A stretch of 7,193 nucleotides of DNA. Origin: Bacteroidales bacterium (lineage in GTDB: Bacteria; Bacteroidota; Bacteroidia; Bacteroidales; WCHB1-69). Where the stretch lies: NCBI GenBank assembly GCA_024400715.1, contig JAKSMH010000046.1:1-7193 (forward strand), written 5' to 3'. Made by a program: the position numbers and the translations under genes. The notes under the pieces were generated by a model. That model had not been told where the DNA came from. It ran no database searches and was given only the letters and a program-made list of their open reading frames with translations. Shown here in pieces: positions 1 to 7,193 of the stretch (positions are counted from its first letter, which is position 1; every line of letters begins with the position of its first letter).

Positions 1-112
1 TGGTTGTAGCAGTCTCATATTCACGAGCCTGCCAATCGGAGAAACTCCAGGTCTGTGCGTTCACTGACAGAGCAGCAAAAGCAGCAGCAAAAAGAGTAAA
101 GATTTTCTTCAT
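1..112 (-). CDS. Secreted protein of unknown function, N-terminal fragment (runs off the left edge)
   Basis: A reading frame starts with ATG at 112 and stays open for 37 codons to the left edge. Its first 20 residues form a textbook lipid-independent signal peptide: positive MKK, a hydrophobic core FTLFAAAFAALS, and the cleavage region VNAQ, with cutting expected around the A19/Q20 bond. The mature part begins TWSFSDWQAREYETATT. The NAQ ending followed by an aromatic-rich TWxFxxW stretch is, from memory, common in exported Bacteroidales proteins, some of them carbohydrate-active, but 17 mature residues are too few to assign a family. The leader just upstream, AACAACAAACAAC, is A-rich, as is usual for Bacteroidota starts without a Shine-Dalgarno. 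Its first 92 bases overlap, in another frame, the aberrant tail of the acyl-CoA synthetase reading frame. No convincing promoter of its own lies between it and the synthetase sequence. I infer that this is the genuine coding frame here and the synthetase tail is not. Confidence 0.72.
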   Translation of the reverse strand, partial: MKKIFTLFAAAFAALSVNAQTWSFSDWQAREYETATT

Positions 113-1670
113 GTTGTTTGTTGTTAAAATGAATATTGTGTTTGACACACCAGAAGTGCAAAGTATTGAAATCCGGAAGGATGATGGCGGCCGCAAACTT
201 TTCATTTTCACCTATCACCATCGCACTATCGATATAATCCGATTCTTTCAAAATATTTTCAATGACCTGGGGAGCGATATATTTTCCCAGCGACAATTTG
301 AAAATTTCCTTTTTACGATCCGTAATCTTCAAATATTTTCCTTCGACCATTGTGCCGATATCGCCCGTATGAAACCACCCCTCTTCATCCACGACTTGCT
401 TGGTATATTCGGGATCTTTGTAATAACCTTTCATCAAGCAGTCTCCCTTGGTCAATATTTCGCCGTCTTCGGCCAACTTGAATTCAATGCAAGGCATAGG
501 TTCGCCCACCGTACCCGGTTTAAGCAAGTTTTTTGAGGGATTGTTTACCGCAATCACCGGGGAGGTTTCCGTCATACCGTAACCTTCATACACACGCAAC
601 TTGGCTGCCGAGAACAATCGTATAATACGTTCCTGAATGCTTGAGCCACCAGAAACGATAATCATAGGATTGCCTCCCAAATTATCCCTCCACTTTGAAT
701 AAACCAGCATATCGGCCAATTGCAATTTTTTGAGATAAAACCAATTCCGCCTATCCGGGTCATATTTCGTGCCTAAGCGAAACGCCCAAAAATAAATTTG
801 CTTTTTCAGTCCCTTAAGATCTTTGCCCGCCGCCTGCAGTTTGTCAAACATCATTTCCAACACCCTGGGAACAGCGCAAAAACCCATCGCATGAATGTCT
901 TTCAAGTCCTTGGCAATCGTATTCAGGCTCTGCGCATAATAAATGCTCGACCCCATCATCTGGTAATGGTAATTAATAACCCGCTCATAAACGTGACAGA
1001 GGGGCAAAAAACTCAAAATATTACTATGAAAATCGTTGGTCTGGAAAGTAACCAACGTGGAAGCGTTGGTGAGAAAATTTTTATGGCTCAACATCACGCC
1101 TTTCGGATTTCCCGTGGTTCCCGAAGTATAAATCAACGTGGCCACATCATCCGGCTGAACCGCACCTGCCTTGTTTTTCTCAACGACAGGAAGCCATTTT
1201 TCCTGATTGGCTCTCCCCAATTCCATTAATTCGTCCCAACTGCGCTGACCCTCGATGGAATCAATCGTAAACACCAGGGGATGAAGGACAAGCTTGGGCA
1301 ATGCCGGCTCAACACGTCTGAAAATGCTTTCAATGCCAATAATGACGCACTTGGCATCACAATGGTTCAAAATATAGGTATAATCCTGCTCATTCAACGT
1401 AGGGTATATCGGAACGTGAACCATACCGGCAAGCATGATTCCCATATCGCAGAAGTTCCACGCCGGACGATTATTCATAATGGTAGCCACCTTGTCACCA
1501 GGCTGAAAACCCAACTCCAATAAGGCGTACGCCACCAAATGAGAGTATTCTATATATTCATCAACACTATATTTACGCCATTCGCCTTTCTGCTTACGAC
1601 ATAAAATATCAGGTTTCCGATAATTTTCCTTTAAATTGTCTAAAATATCAAATAATCTCGTAATCTTCAT
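21..1670 (-). CDS. Long-chain fatty-acyl-CoA synthetase (AMP-forming), lacking its proper C-terminus
   Basis: The product belongs to the ANL superfamily (acyl-CoA synthetases, luciferases). Family members activate a fatty acid with ATP to an acyl-adenylate and then transfer it to CoA, in the cytoplasm or at the inner membrane face. Visible motifs are the A3 phosphate-binding loop YTSGTTGNPKG (181-191), A5 YGMTETSP (364-371), A7 with TGD (435-437), and the A8 hinge DRKKEIFKLSLGKY (451-464) followed by IAPQVIE. The start ATG at 1670 follows a good promoter and gives the usual N-terminus. Similarity to the family holds to about residue 515 (AAIILPDFNTLHFWC and a little beyond). The last 34 residues, including the run SFCCCFCC, are an out-of-frame reading of another gene's leader and signal peptide. 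Bacteroidota relatives are, from memory, about 600 residues, so roughly 85 residues are missing, including the A10 region with the lysine used in adenylation. As written, the protein is probably impaired or inactive. Family assignment is firm; the 3' end is not. Confidence 0.88.
   Translation of the reverse strand: MKITRLFDILDNLKENYRKPDILCRKQKGEWRKYSVDEYIEYSHLVAYALLELGFQPGDKVATIMNNRPAWNFCDMGIMLAGMVHVPIYPTLNEQDYTYILNHCDAKCVIIGIESIFRRVEPALPKLVLHPLVFTIDSIEGQRSWDELMELGRANQEKWLPVVEKNKAGAVQPDDVATLIYTSGTTGNPKGVMLSHKNFLTNASTLVTFQTNDFHSNILSFLPLCHVYERVINYHYQMMGSSIYYAQSLNTIAKDLKDIHAMGFCAVPRVLEMMFDKLQAAGKDLKGLKKQIYFWAFRLGTKYDPDRRNWFYLKKLQLADMLVYSKWRDNLGGNPMIIVSGGSSIQERIIRLFSAAKLRVYEGYGMTETSPVIAVNNPSKNLLKPGTVGEPMPCIEFKLAEDGEILTKGDCLMKGYYKDPEYTKQVVDEEGWFHTGDIGTMVEGKYLKITDRKKEIFKLSLGKYIAPQVIENILKESDYIDSAMVIGENEKFAAAIILPDFNTLHFWCVKHNIHFNNKQHEENLYSFCCCFCCSVSERTDLEFLRLAGS
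113..140. other. Junction between the acyl-CoA synthetase gene and an unrelated secreted-protein gene
   Basis: Reading leftward on the minus strand, the codons for KHNIHF (510-515) of the synthetase run straight into AACAACAAACAAC and the ATG of the secreted protein. The left side has a typical Bacteroidales leader plus signal peptide; the right side is conserved synthetase coding sequence. The breakpoint is therefore somewhere near 113-140, and the exact base cannot be placed. There is no insertion sequence, recombination-site repeat or terminator at the join. It could be a genomic deletion or rearrangement, or an assembly chimera. Confidence 0.6.
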
Positions 1671-1721
1671 GATATCAACATTTTAACGTCACCCCATATC
1701 ACAAATCTTCGATACATTCTG

Positions 1722-1729
1722 CAAAGATA
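1722..1729 (-). promoter_or_regulatory. Bacteroidota-type promoter of the acyl-CoA synthetase gene (-7 box)
   Basis: On the minus strand this reads TATCTTTG, a perfect match to the Bacteroidota housekeeping sigma -7 consensus TAnnTTTG. A TTG that could serve as the -33 element lies at 1752-1754 with a 22-base spacer, at the long end of the usual range. The box ends 51 bases before the start codon, which implies a leader of roughly 45 bases. It lies downstream of the glycosyltransferase stop codon, so the synthetase can be transcribed independently of the secA operon. The 95-base gap holds no clear terminator hairpin. Confidence 0.65.
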
Positions 1730-1765
1730 CAAAAATATTTGAAATAGTGTGCAACTATCCGATTT

Positions 1766-2902
1766 TTAGTTGGCGTTTTTTCCAAGATATATTTCTTCAA
1801 GAACCTTTTCCTCATTTTCCCAGGTGAGCTCTGCCGCCGCAATGGGACAGTTGGCCTTTAGATTATCATATAATTGTCTATCAGAAATTAATTTATTGAT
1901 TTCTAATGCGATACATTTCGGTTCAAGTTCATTGACAATTAAACCGACCTGATATTTTTGAAGAATACGTGCCCGCTCAACCAAATTTGAAGCTATGATA
2001 GGAGTTCCGGCCTTGATGTATTCAAAAATCTTATTGGGTAAGCTGAAACGCAAATTGGTGCTGATATCCCTGTCCAAGGCAATGCCGATGTCAGAAAAAT
2101 AAGTATAATTGAACAATTTATCCGGACTGACCCGGGGAATAAAATGAATGCGCTCCGCCAATTTCAATTCCTGAGTTCTTTGCTTAAGCATAGGAATGGC
2201 GGTTCCATTCCCCACAATGATTAATTCTGCCTTCGAATCAACATACTGCATTGCTTCCACCAATTCCTCGCCACCACGACCCTCATTTAAGCCATTGCCT
2301 TGCAATATAACGATGATTTTATCTTCCGGCAAGTTGAGCGAAGCCCTTGTTTCCGTGATGGCAGGCGTAATTCGCAAAGGTATATTCCGTACCAGATGGG
2401 GGCGAATCCCGTACTCTTTTTCATATTGGTCAACAATAGATTGACTGACCGTAATCACATCCTTCAGTTTTGGAAAACAGAATTTTTCAATGCCGTGCCA
2501 CACACGATAAACAAAAGGTTTGCTCACCACGGAAAGTTCCCCACAAAAATACTCGTGGCTATCATATACCAAACGTTTTCTCTTTAGCTTGCTAATCAGC
2601 AAATTAGGCAGAAGCGTATCTAAATCATTGGCCACAAAAAGGTCAAAATGGTGAAACAGCAGATACAAAAACAATCTAATATTGTATTCCGCATAGAACA
2701 CGCTACCTTTTCTAAACAGTAAATGTAGTCGGTGGGTTTTATAGGCACGACCCGACAACTTGGGTGAGTTGTGATAGCAACGACCGACAAGGGTAACTTC
2801 AAACCCATTACGCGTCAAAAAGTTACATACTTTATCGACGCGCGGATCCGTATAAAGGTCATTGGTGACAGAAAGAACGACTTTATTGTTCGTCCTTGCC
2901 AT
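1766..2902 (-). CDS. GT4-like glycosyltransferase, probably envelope glycan synthesis
   Basis: A 378-residue GT-B fold glycosyltransferase of the GT4/glycosyl transferases group 1 type, cytoplasmic or membrane-associated, expected to transfer a sugar from a nucleotide-sugar donor. The N-terminal Rossmann half starts [19 protein letters not shown] (7-25) and has [10 protein letters not shown] (91-100) and LVYDSHEYF (111-119), typical of a Bacteroidota subgroup. The C-terminal donor-binding half has [20 protein letters not shown] (199-218), ELIIVGNG (226-233) and [17 protein letters not shown] (287-303). In that last motif the second glutamate of the GT4 EX7E signature is kept (E294), but the first position is not glutamate, as in other SLPNK-type enzymes. 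I chose the ATG at 2902 because the product then begins at the first Rossmann strand. The same frame stays open upstream, but that part lies in secA codons and reads as basic, low-similarity sequence. The start overlaps the end of secA by 20 bases, which suggests co-transcription and possibly translational coupling. Donor and acceptor cannot be told. Confidence 0.87.
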   Translation of the reverse strand: MARTNNKVVLSVTNDLYTDPRVDKVCNFLTRNGFEVTLVGRCYHNSPKLSGRAYKTHRLHLLFRKGSVFYAEYNIRLFLYLLFHHFDLFVANDLDTLLPNLLISKLKRKRLVYDSHEYFCGELSVVSKPFVYRVWHGIEKFCFPKLKDVITVSQSIVDQYEKEYGIRPHLVRNIPLRITPAITETRASLNLPEDKIIVILQGNGLNEGRGGEELVEAMQYVDSKAELIIVGNGTAIPMLKQRTQELKLAERIHFIPRVSPDKLFNYTYFSDIGIALDRDISTNLRFSLPNKIFEYIKAGTPIIASNLVERARILQKYQVGLIVNELEPKCIALEINKLISDRQLYDNLKANCPIAAAELTWENEEKVLEEIYLGKNAN

Positions 2903-5900
2903 GACAGTTTTTGTATTTCTTTCCACTTCCGCAAGGACAAGGGTCATTACGGCCCACGCGTTTTTCAACTCGAATAGGAGCACTGCCCTTGCCTCCCGGC
3001 GCCACCTGTCGTCCTTCTCCAACTTCCTGTCTTCCCGTCTGCAGTTTCTTCGCATCAGACTCCGGCAATTGGGCTTCCCTAACCTGGCTGTTATCCGAAA
3101 TAGGAACACTGCCCTTGGTTAAGAAGGAAACGATTTCAGTACTGATACGGGTAAGCAGTTGGTCAAACAAATTGAAGGATTCGAGTTTATAGATCAACAA
3201 CGGGTCCTTTTGTTCGTAAGAAGCATTTTGAACGGACTGCTTTAAGTCGTCCAAATCACGAAGATGTTCTTTCCAGGCATTATCAATCACCGACAAAGTT
3301 ATGCCTTTTTCGATAGACAAACCCACTTCACGCCCCTTGGTTTCATACGATTTTTTCAATGGGGCCACCACAGTCAGCGTTTTCACACCATCAGTAAATG
3401 GAATGGCAATATTTTTAAATCTATCCCCTTGATCCAAGTAAACCCTTTCAATAATCGGATAAGTCTTAGCACTTAACTGCTGTATTTTTTCCTGATAATG
3501 ATTATAGATAACCGGGAAGAGCTCGTCAACAAGTTTTTGAGGACGTTCTTGCAAAAATCTATGTTCTTCAAAAGGAGATTCGCAGCCGAAGGTGGTAATC
3601 ATATCTTGGCAGAATCCTTCATAATCCTTATTATTCCAATTATTATCCACCACGATAGAACAAATATCGTAAAACATACCAGAGATGTCGATAGCCAGAC
3701 GATCACCAAACAAAGCATTGCGACGCTTATTGTAAATGGTACTACGCTGATGGTTCATTACATCGTCATATTCCAGCAAACGTTTACGGGTGCCAAAGTT
3801 GTTTTCTTCCACCTTTTTCTGGGCTCTTTCGATAGATTTTGAAATCATACTGTGCTGGATGACTTCACCATCCTGCAAGCCAAGGCTATCCATCACTTTG
3901 GCGATACGGTCGGAGCCGAACAAACGCATCAAATCGTCTTCCAAAGAAACGAAGAATTGGGAACTACCCGGGTCACCTTGACGACCGGAACGTCCTCTCA
4001 ACTGACGATCCACACGGCGCGAATCGTGACGTTCGGTACCTATGATGGCCAAACCACCCTTTTCCTTGATGCCGGGTCCCAACTTGATATCGGTACCACG
4101 ACCGGCCATATTGGTAGAAATGGTAACGGTGCCCGCCTGACCTGCTTCCGCCACAATGTCGGCTTCTTTCTTATGCAGTTTCGCATTGAGCACATTGTGT
4201 TTGATTTTTCGAACTGTCAAGATCTTGGATAACAACTCCGAAGTTTCCACAGAGGTCGTACCCACCAAGACGGGTCTTCCTTCCGCATTCAAGCGCAGGA
4301 TTTCATCAACAACAGCCGCATATTTTTCACGCTTGGTCTTATAAACCAAATCTTCATTATCTATACGAGCAATAGGACGATTGGTGGGAATGACCACCAC
4401 ATCGAGCTTATAGATATTCCAGAACTCGCCTGCTTCTGTTTCAGCCGTACCCGTCATACCCGACAATTTCTTGTACATTCTGAAATAGTTCTGAAGCGTA
4501 ATGGTAGCGTAAGTTTGCGTAGCAGCTTCCACCTTCACATTTTCCTTTGCCTCAATAGCCTGATGCAAGCCGTCGGAATAACGGCGACCTTCCATAATAC
4601 GACCTGTTTGCTCATCAACAATCTTGACTTTATTGTCGATAATAACGTATTCCACGTCCTTTTCAAACATCGTATATGCTTTCAGCAGCTGGTGAATCGT
4701 ATGGATTCTTTCTGAAGCGATAGAGAAATTGCGATATATTTCGTCTTTGCGGACTTGCTTTTCCTTTGGATCGAGCTCTTGTCTTTCCAATTCAGCGATT
4801 TCCGCACCCACATCCGGCATAATAAACATTTTGGCTTCTTCGGCATCCTTGGAAATCAAATCGATACCTTTATCCATAATATCCACCGTATTCAACTTCT
4901 CTTCAATGACGAAATAGAGTTCGTCGTCAATAAGGTGCATATTTCTGTTCTGCTCCTGCATAAAGAAACCTTCTGTGCGGAGCAATATCTGCTTCATACC
5001 CTGTTCGCTCAAGAACTTGATCAAGGCCTTGTTTTTAGGAAGACCGCGTTGGGCACGAAGCAAAAGCATAGCACCTTCATCCGTCGGCTTTGGATCCGGA
5101 TTCTCAGCCAGGAGCTTTTTGGCCTTGGTTAAAATTTCAGCCACATAAACCTTCTGGGCATTGTATAATTTTTCAACGATAGGTTTATACAAATCAAATT
5201 CCTGTTGATCACCGCGAGGAGTCGGACCAGAAATAATCAACGGTGTACGGGCATCGTCAGTCAAAGCGGAGTCAACCTCATCAACAAGGGCGAAATTGTG
5301 CGGACGCTGCACCAATTCCGTGATATTTCGTGCCATATTGTCACGCAAATAGTCAAAACCGAACTCATTGTTCGTACCGTATGTAACATCAGCGGCGTAT
5401 GCCTTACGACGTTCTTCCGAATTGGGTTCGTGCTTATCGATACAGTCCACCGTGAGTCCGTGAAATTCATATAACAAACCCATCCACTCGGCATCACGCT
5501 TAGCCAAGTAATCATTGACGGTAACCACGTGAACACCCTTACCCGGAAGAGCATTCAGGTAAACCGGCAAAGTGGCCACCAAGGTTTTACCTTCACCCGT
5601 GGCCATTTCGGAGATTTTGCCCTGATGCAGTACGGTACCACCGATAATCTGCACGTCATAGTGGCACATATCCCATTTGATCATATTGCCGCCTGCCGAC
5701 CAAACATTGTGGTACAAGGCCTTGTCGCCCACAATCTCAATGCAGTTTCTATAGGCAGCGATGTCGCGGTCCATCTGGGTGGCCGTTACCTCCACAATTT
5801 CATTGTCCTTAAAACGGCGAGCCGTTTCCTTCATCACGGCAAAGGCTTCGGGAAGGATTTCATCCAAAACTTCCTGGGTTTTCTTGTAGGAACGCTTTTC

Positions 5901-6176
5901 AAGGTTCTCCAATTCCTTGTAGAAATCCTCTTTTTCTTCAATAGGAATATCGTAATTTTTGTCAAGATAATCCTTAATTTCCGCAATTCTGGTTTCTTCC
6001 TCCGTGACGGTTTCGGCTATATGTTGTTTAAATTCCACCGTTTTGTGGCGGAGTTCGTCATTGCTGAGTCCTTTGATGGTTTCGTAAGCGGCCAAGGTTT
6101 TTTCAAGGTATGGTTTCAATTCCTTGAGATCTCTGTCTGCCTTGGTACCGAATAGCTTACTTAAAAAATTTGCCAT
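2883..6176 (-). CDS. secA: Preprotein translocase ATPase SecA (complete)
   Basis: SecA is the motor that pushes unfolded preproteins through SecYEG, using ATP, at the inner membrane. The protein has 1,097 residues. It shows the Walker A loop ATGEGKT (192-198), [10 protein letters not shown] (219-228), [16 protein letters not shown] (265-280), the Walker B DEVD (299-302), [17 protein letters not shown] (524-540) and LSGMTGTA (571-578). In the second motor domain it has [10 protein letters not shown] (638-647), [11 protein letters not shown] (687-697) and [11 protein letters not shown] (725-735). [11 protein letters not shown] (966-976) belongs to the helical scaffold/wing region. The C-terminal zinc-binding tail has C1080, C1082, C1091 and H1092, used in SecB or lipid contact. 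It is about 200 residues longer than the E. coli protein because of inserts near 60-100 and within the preprotein-binding region near 320-480; long SecA is normal in Bacteroidota. The start ATG at 6176 follows a promoter, and its N-terminus [18 protein letters not shown] is as expected. No frameshift or missing motif is seen. Confidence 0.99.
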   Translation of the reverse strand: MANFLSKLFGTKADRDLKELKPYLEKTLAAYETIKGLSNDELRHKTVEFKQHIAETVTEEETRIAEIKDYLDKNYDIPIEEKEDFYKELENLEKRSYKKTQEVLDEILPEAFAVMKETARRFKDNEIVEVTATQMDRDIAAYRNCIEIVGDKALYHNVWSAGGNMIKWDMCHYDVQIIGGTVLHQGKISEMATGEGKTLVATLPVYLNALPGKGVHVVTVNDYLAKRDAEWMGLLYEFHGLTVDCIDKHEPNSEERRKAYAADVTYGTNNEFGFDYLRDNMARNITELVQRPHNFALVDEVDSALTDDARTPLIISGPTPRGDQQEFDLYKPIVEKLYNAQKVYVAEILTKAKKLLAENPDPKPTDEGAMLLLRAQRGLPKNKALIKFLSEQGMKQILLRTEGFFMQEQNRNMHLIDDELYFVIEEKLNTVDIMDKGIDLISKDAEEAKMFIMPDVGAEIAELERQELDPKEKQVRKDEIYRNFSIASERIHTIHQLLKAYTMFEKDVEYVIIDNKVKIVDEQTGRIMEGRRYSDGLHQAIEAKENVKVEAATQTYATITLQNYFRMYKKLSGMTGTAETEAGEFWNIYKLDVVVIPTNRPIARIDNEDLVYKTKREKYAAVVDEILRLNAEGRPVLVGTTSVETSELLSKILTVRKIKHNVLNAKLHKKEADIVAEAGQAGTVTISTNMAGRGTDIKLGPGIKEKGGLAIIGTERHDSRRVDRQLRGRSGRQGDPGSSQFFVSLEDDLMRLFGSDRIAKVMDSLGLQDGEVIQHSMISKSIERAQKKVEENNFGTRKRLLEYDDVMNHQRSTIYNKRRNALFGDRLAIDISGMFYDICSIVVDNNWNNKDYEGFCQDMITTFGCESPFEEHRFLQERPQKLVDELFPVIYNHYQEKIQQLSAKTYPIIERVYLDQGDRFKNIAIPFTDGVKTLTVVAPLKKSYETKGREVGLSIEKGITLSVIDNAWKEHLRDLDDLKQSVQNASYEQKDPLLIYKLESFNLFDQLLTRISTEIVSFLTKGSVPISDNSQVREAQLPESDAKKLQTGRQEVGEGRQVAPGGKGSAPIRVEKRVGRNDPCPCGSGKKYKNCHGKDEQ

Positions 6177-6201
6177 TATATATTAATTTAAAATTGGGGT
6201 G

Positions 6202-6209
6202 CAAAAATA
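6202..6209 (-). promoter_or_regulatory. Bacteroidota-type promoter of secA (-7 box)
   Basis: On the minus strand this reads TATTTTTG, a full match to TAnnTTTG, 25 bases before the secA start codon. Transcription would begin about 20 bases upstream of the ATG, giving a short A/T-rich leader with no Shine-Dalgarno. No TTG is present at the usual -33 distance, so this promoter rests on the -7 box alone. The leader is too short to hold a SecM-like arrest peptide or a riboswitch. This promoter would also serve the overlapping glycosyltransferase gene. Confidence 0.55.
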
Positions 6210-6292
6210 CAAAATTAATCGTAATCTTACATCAGTGAATTTCAATAGCGCAATAGATATTGTCAATTTGCATTTTTGTTATAAATATTCTC

Positions 6293-6311
6293 AATAGTTC
6301 ACAGAACTATT
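6293..6311 (-). terminator. Short perfect inverted repeat, possible weak terminator or operator
   Basis: Two 8-base arms, AATAGTTC and GAACTATT, are exact reverse complements around a 3-base loop. On the minus strand the hairpin lies 79 bases past the stop codon of the ATPase gene and about 80 bases upstream of the secA -7 box. The stem has only two G/C pairs, and the bases after it (GAGAATATTTATAAC) are A/T-rich rather than a clean U run, so a classic intrinsic terminator is doubtful. A protein-binding palindrome is an equal possibility. Confidence 0.35.
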
Positions 6312-6390
6312 TGAAAAAATTTCTTGTCTCTATTACTTGGAACTTACGTAGGTTGCTAAAAATTGTCATATTTGAAAATGAAGTAAGCAT

Positions 6391-7193
6391 TTAAAAATAC
6401 AGGTCTTCTTTGGCTAATTCATCATTATGATGAAAAAACATAACATAATAAATGGGAATATAAACAACCCCCGCTTCCTGAATTACTTTCTGATCGTTAG
6501 ACAATACAAATGCCTTTTTGATATTGTATTCAAGGATAGAAAGAAAACGGTTCAAAGCACTGTGTTCTCTATAATTTTTACCTGATTTCACTTCAAGAGG
6601 AATGGTGCTCATATTCACAGTATCGTCAATGAGGTAATCCACTTCGCCAGTCTTCTTGTTGTCGTAATAATACAAAGTAAATCCATGGGCTCGCAACTCC
6701 TGCGCCACCACGTTTTCATATACCGCTCCCAGATTGACACATCGAATATCTTCAAGAACTGGCTTGATGTTATTGCCATACAAAATCCCGGTGAAAATAC
6801 CCGTATCATTCATATAGAGTTTCAGAAGATTCTTACCCGCATTCTGCACTAATGGGTAAGCAGGTTGACTGATGGCATCAACTTCCAAAGCAATGCCCGA
6901 TGAAACAAGATACTCAAACTCATCCTGATAATCACTTGTCCTCTTGCCCGTCTTACCCTCAATGTCCTTCACTTTGATACGCTTTTTTCTGTTTTCAAGG
7001 TTAGAAGGAATCATTTCATAGATACGCTTTATTTTCAACTTGCGCGACGATTCGCTTTCATACTTCGCAGCATCAGCTCCATACAGCGTATAAATGTCCT
7101 TTTGCACACTTCTCACCTTTACAATATTGTGTTCGGCAATATATGTGTTTACTGCATCTGGAAGTCCGCCCACCAACAGGTATCTGCGAAAGT
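6391..7193 (-). CDS. AAA_14/DUF4143-type ATPase, C-terminal portion (N-terminus outside the window)
   Basis: The frame is open from the right edge to the TAA at 6391, giving 266 residues of the C-terminal part. A TTG at 7176 is not the start: the frame continues upstream as FRRYLLVGGLPDAV, a signature of the linker after the ATPase core in this family (usually FxxYLLxGGxPE). The Walker A and B motifs must lie beyond the edge. A winged-helix-like stretch follows (IYEMIPSNLENRKKRIKVKDI onward, with DEFEYLVSSGI). The DUF4143 part is a restriction-endonuclease-like fold with GAVYENVVAQEL, then GEVDYLI and PLEVKSGKN, the E, D and ExK elements of a PD-(D/E)XK site. Full-length members are about 380-450 residues. 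They are very common in gut Bacteroidales, often in many copies, and their role is not settled. It is separated from secA by 214 bases and is probably its own transcription unit. Family assignment is strong; function is not known. Confidence 0.88.
   Translation of the reverse strand, partial: FRRYLLVGGLPDAVNTYIAEHNIVKVRSVQKDIYTLYGADAAKYESESSRKLKIKRIYEMIPSNLENRKKRIKVKDIEGKTGKRTSDYQDEFEYLVSSGIALEVDAISQPAYPLVQNAGKNLLKLYMNDTGIFTGILYGNNIKPVLEDIRCVNLGAVYENVVAQELRAHGFTLYYYDNKKTGEVDYLIDDTVNMSTIPLEVKSGKNYREHSALNRFLSILEYNIKKAFVLSNDQKVIQEAGVVYIPIYYVMFFHHNDELAKEDLYF

Noticed and set aside
71..93. Repeated GCAGCAAAA units (72-80 and 84-92), suggestive of a slippage-prone repeat
   Set aside because: On the minus strand they encode the Ala/Phe core of the signal peptide. 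Two imperfect copies are explained by codon choice and are too few to support phase variation.
111..1523. Several plus-strand open frames of 80-143 codons opposite the acyl-CoA synthetase
   Set aside because: They are antisense to clearly conserved synthetase motifs and have no recognisable protein features.
1671..1765. Intrinsic terminator after the glycosyltransferase gene
   Set aside because: Only short A/T-rich self-complementarity (AAATATTT) is present, with no G/C stem and no U run. The gap is better explained by the promoter at 1722-1729.
2903..3109. Upstream extension of the glycosyltransferase frame, adding 69 residues
   Set aside because: It lies wholly within secA codons for the conserved zinc-binding tail, is rich in Arg/Glu with no family similarity I recognise, and precedes the natural first Rossmann strand. 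It is open by chance.
5529..6155. 208-codon open frame on the plus strand
   Set aside because: It is antisense to the N-terminal motor region of secA, has a Phe/His/Gly-rich composition typical of an antisense shadow, and shows no domain or promoter.
6177..6390. Small RNA gene, riboswitch or short secretion-monitor gene upstream of secA
   Set aside because: I found no conserved RNA fold, no short frame with a signal-like or arrest-like peptide, and the likely leader is only about 20 bases.
7174..7176. TTG as start codon of the DUF4143 ATPase
   Set aside because: The frame continues upstream with family-typical residues FRRYL right to the window edge, so the true start is outside the window.

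Overview
The window looks like a chromosomal, mostly housekeeping segment from a Bacteroidota member, probably a gut- or rumen-type Bacteroidales (Prevotella/Bacteroides-like). Four things point there. SecA is about 1,100 residues long with the extra insertions typical of that phylum. Two gene starts are preceded by the Bacteroidota -7 promoter element TAnnTTTG. Start codons lack a clear Shine-Dalgarno sequence and sit in A/T-rich leaders. The partial secreted protein at the left edge has a signal peptide ending in NAQ, a common ending for exported Bacteroidales proteins. The genus cannot be fixed from this sequence alone.

Every supported gene is on the minus strand, so transcription runs from right to left. 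From the right edge: (i) the C-terminal part of an AAA_14/DUF4143-type ATPase, whose ATPase domain lies outside the window; (ii) a 214-base A/T-rich gap with a short perfect hairpin and the secA promoter; (iii) secA, complete; (iv) a GT4-like glycosyltransferase whose start codon lies inside the last codons of secA, so the two are very likely co-transcribed; (v) a 95-base gap with a well-formed promoter; (vi) a long-chain fatty-acyl-CoA synthetase gene that loses its 3' end; (vii) the first 37 codons of a secreted protein, which run off the left edge.

The most notable point is at the left end. The acyl-CoA synthetase matches its family up to about residue 515. It then continues only by reading, out of frame, through the leader and signal-peptide codons of the secreted protein. 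The last part of the adenylating domain, including the region that carries the A10 catalytic lysine, is missing. This is either a real deletion or rearrangement that joined two unrelated genes, or a chimeric join in the assembly. The sequence alone does not decide between them.

Functionally, SecA drives protein export. The glycosyltransferase probably works on a cell-envelope glycan. The acyl-CoA synthetase would activate fatty acids if intact. The ATPase belongs to a widespread accessory family of uncertain role. I see no CRISPR array, rRNA or tRNA gene, transposase, or cluster that looks like a new multi-gene system. The gaps between genes are all under 300 bases and are described below.
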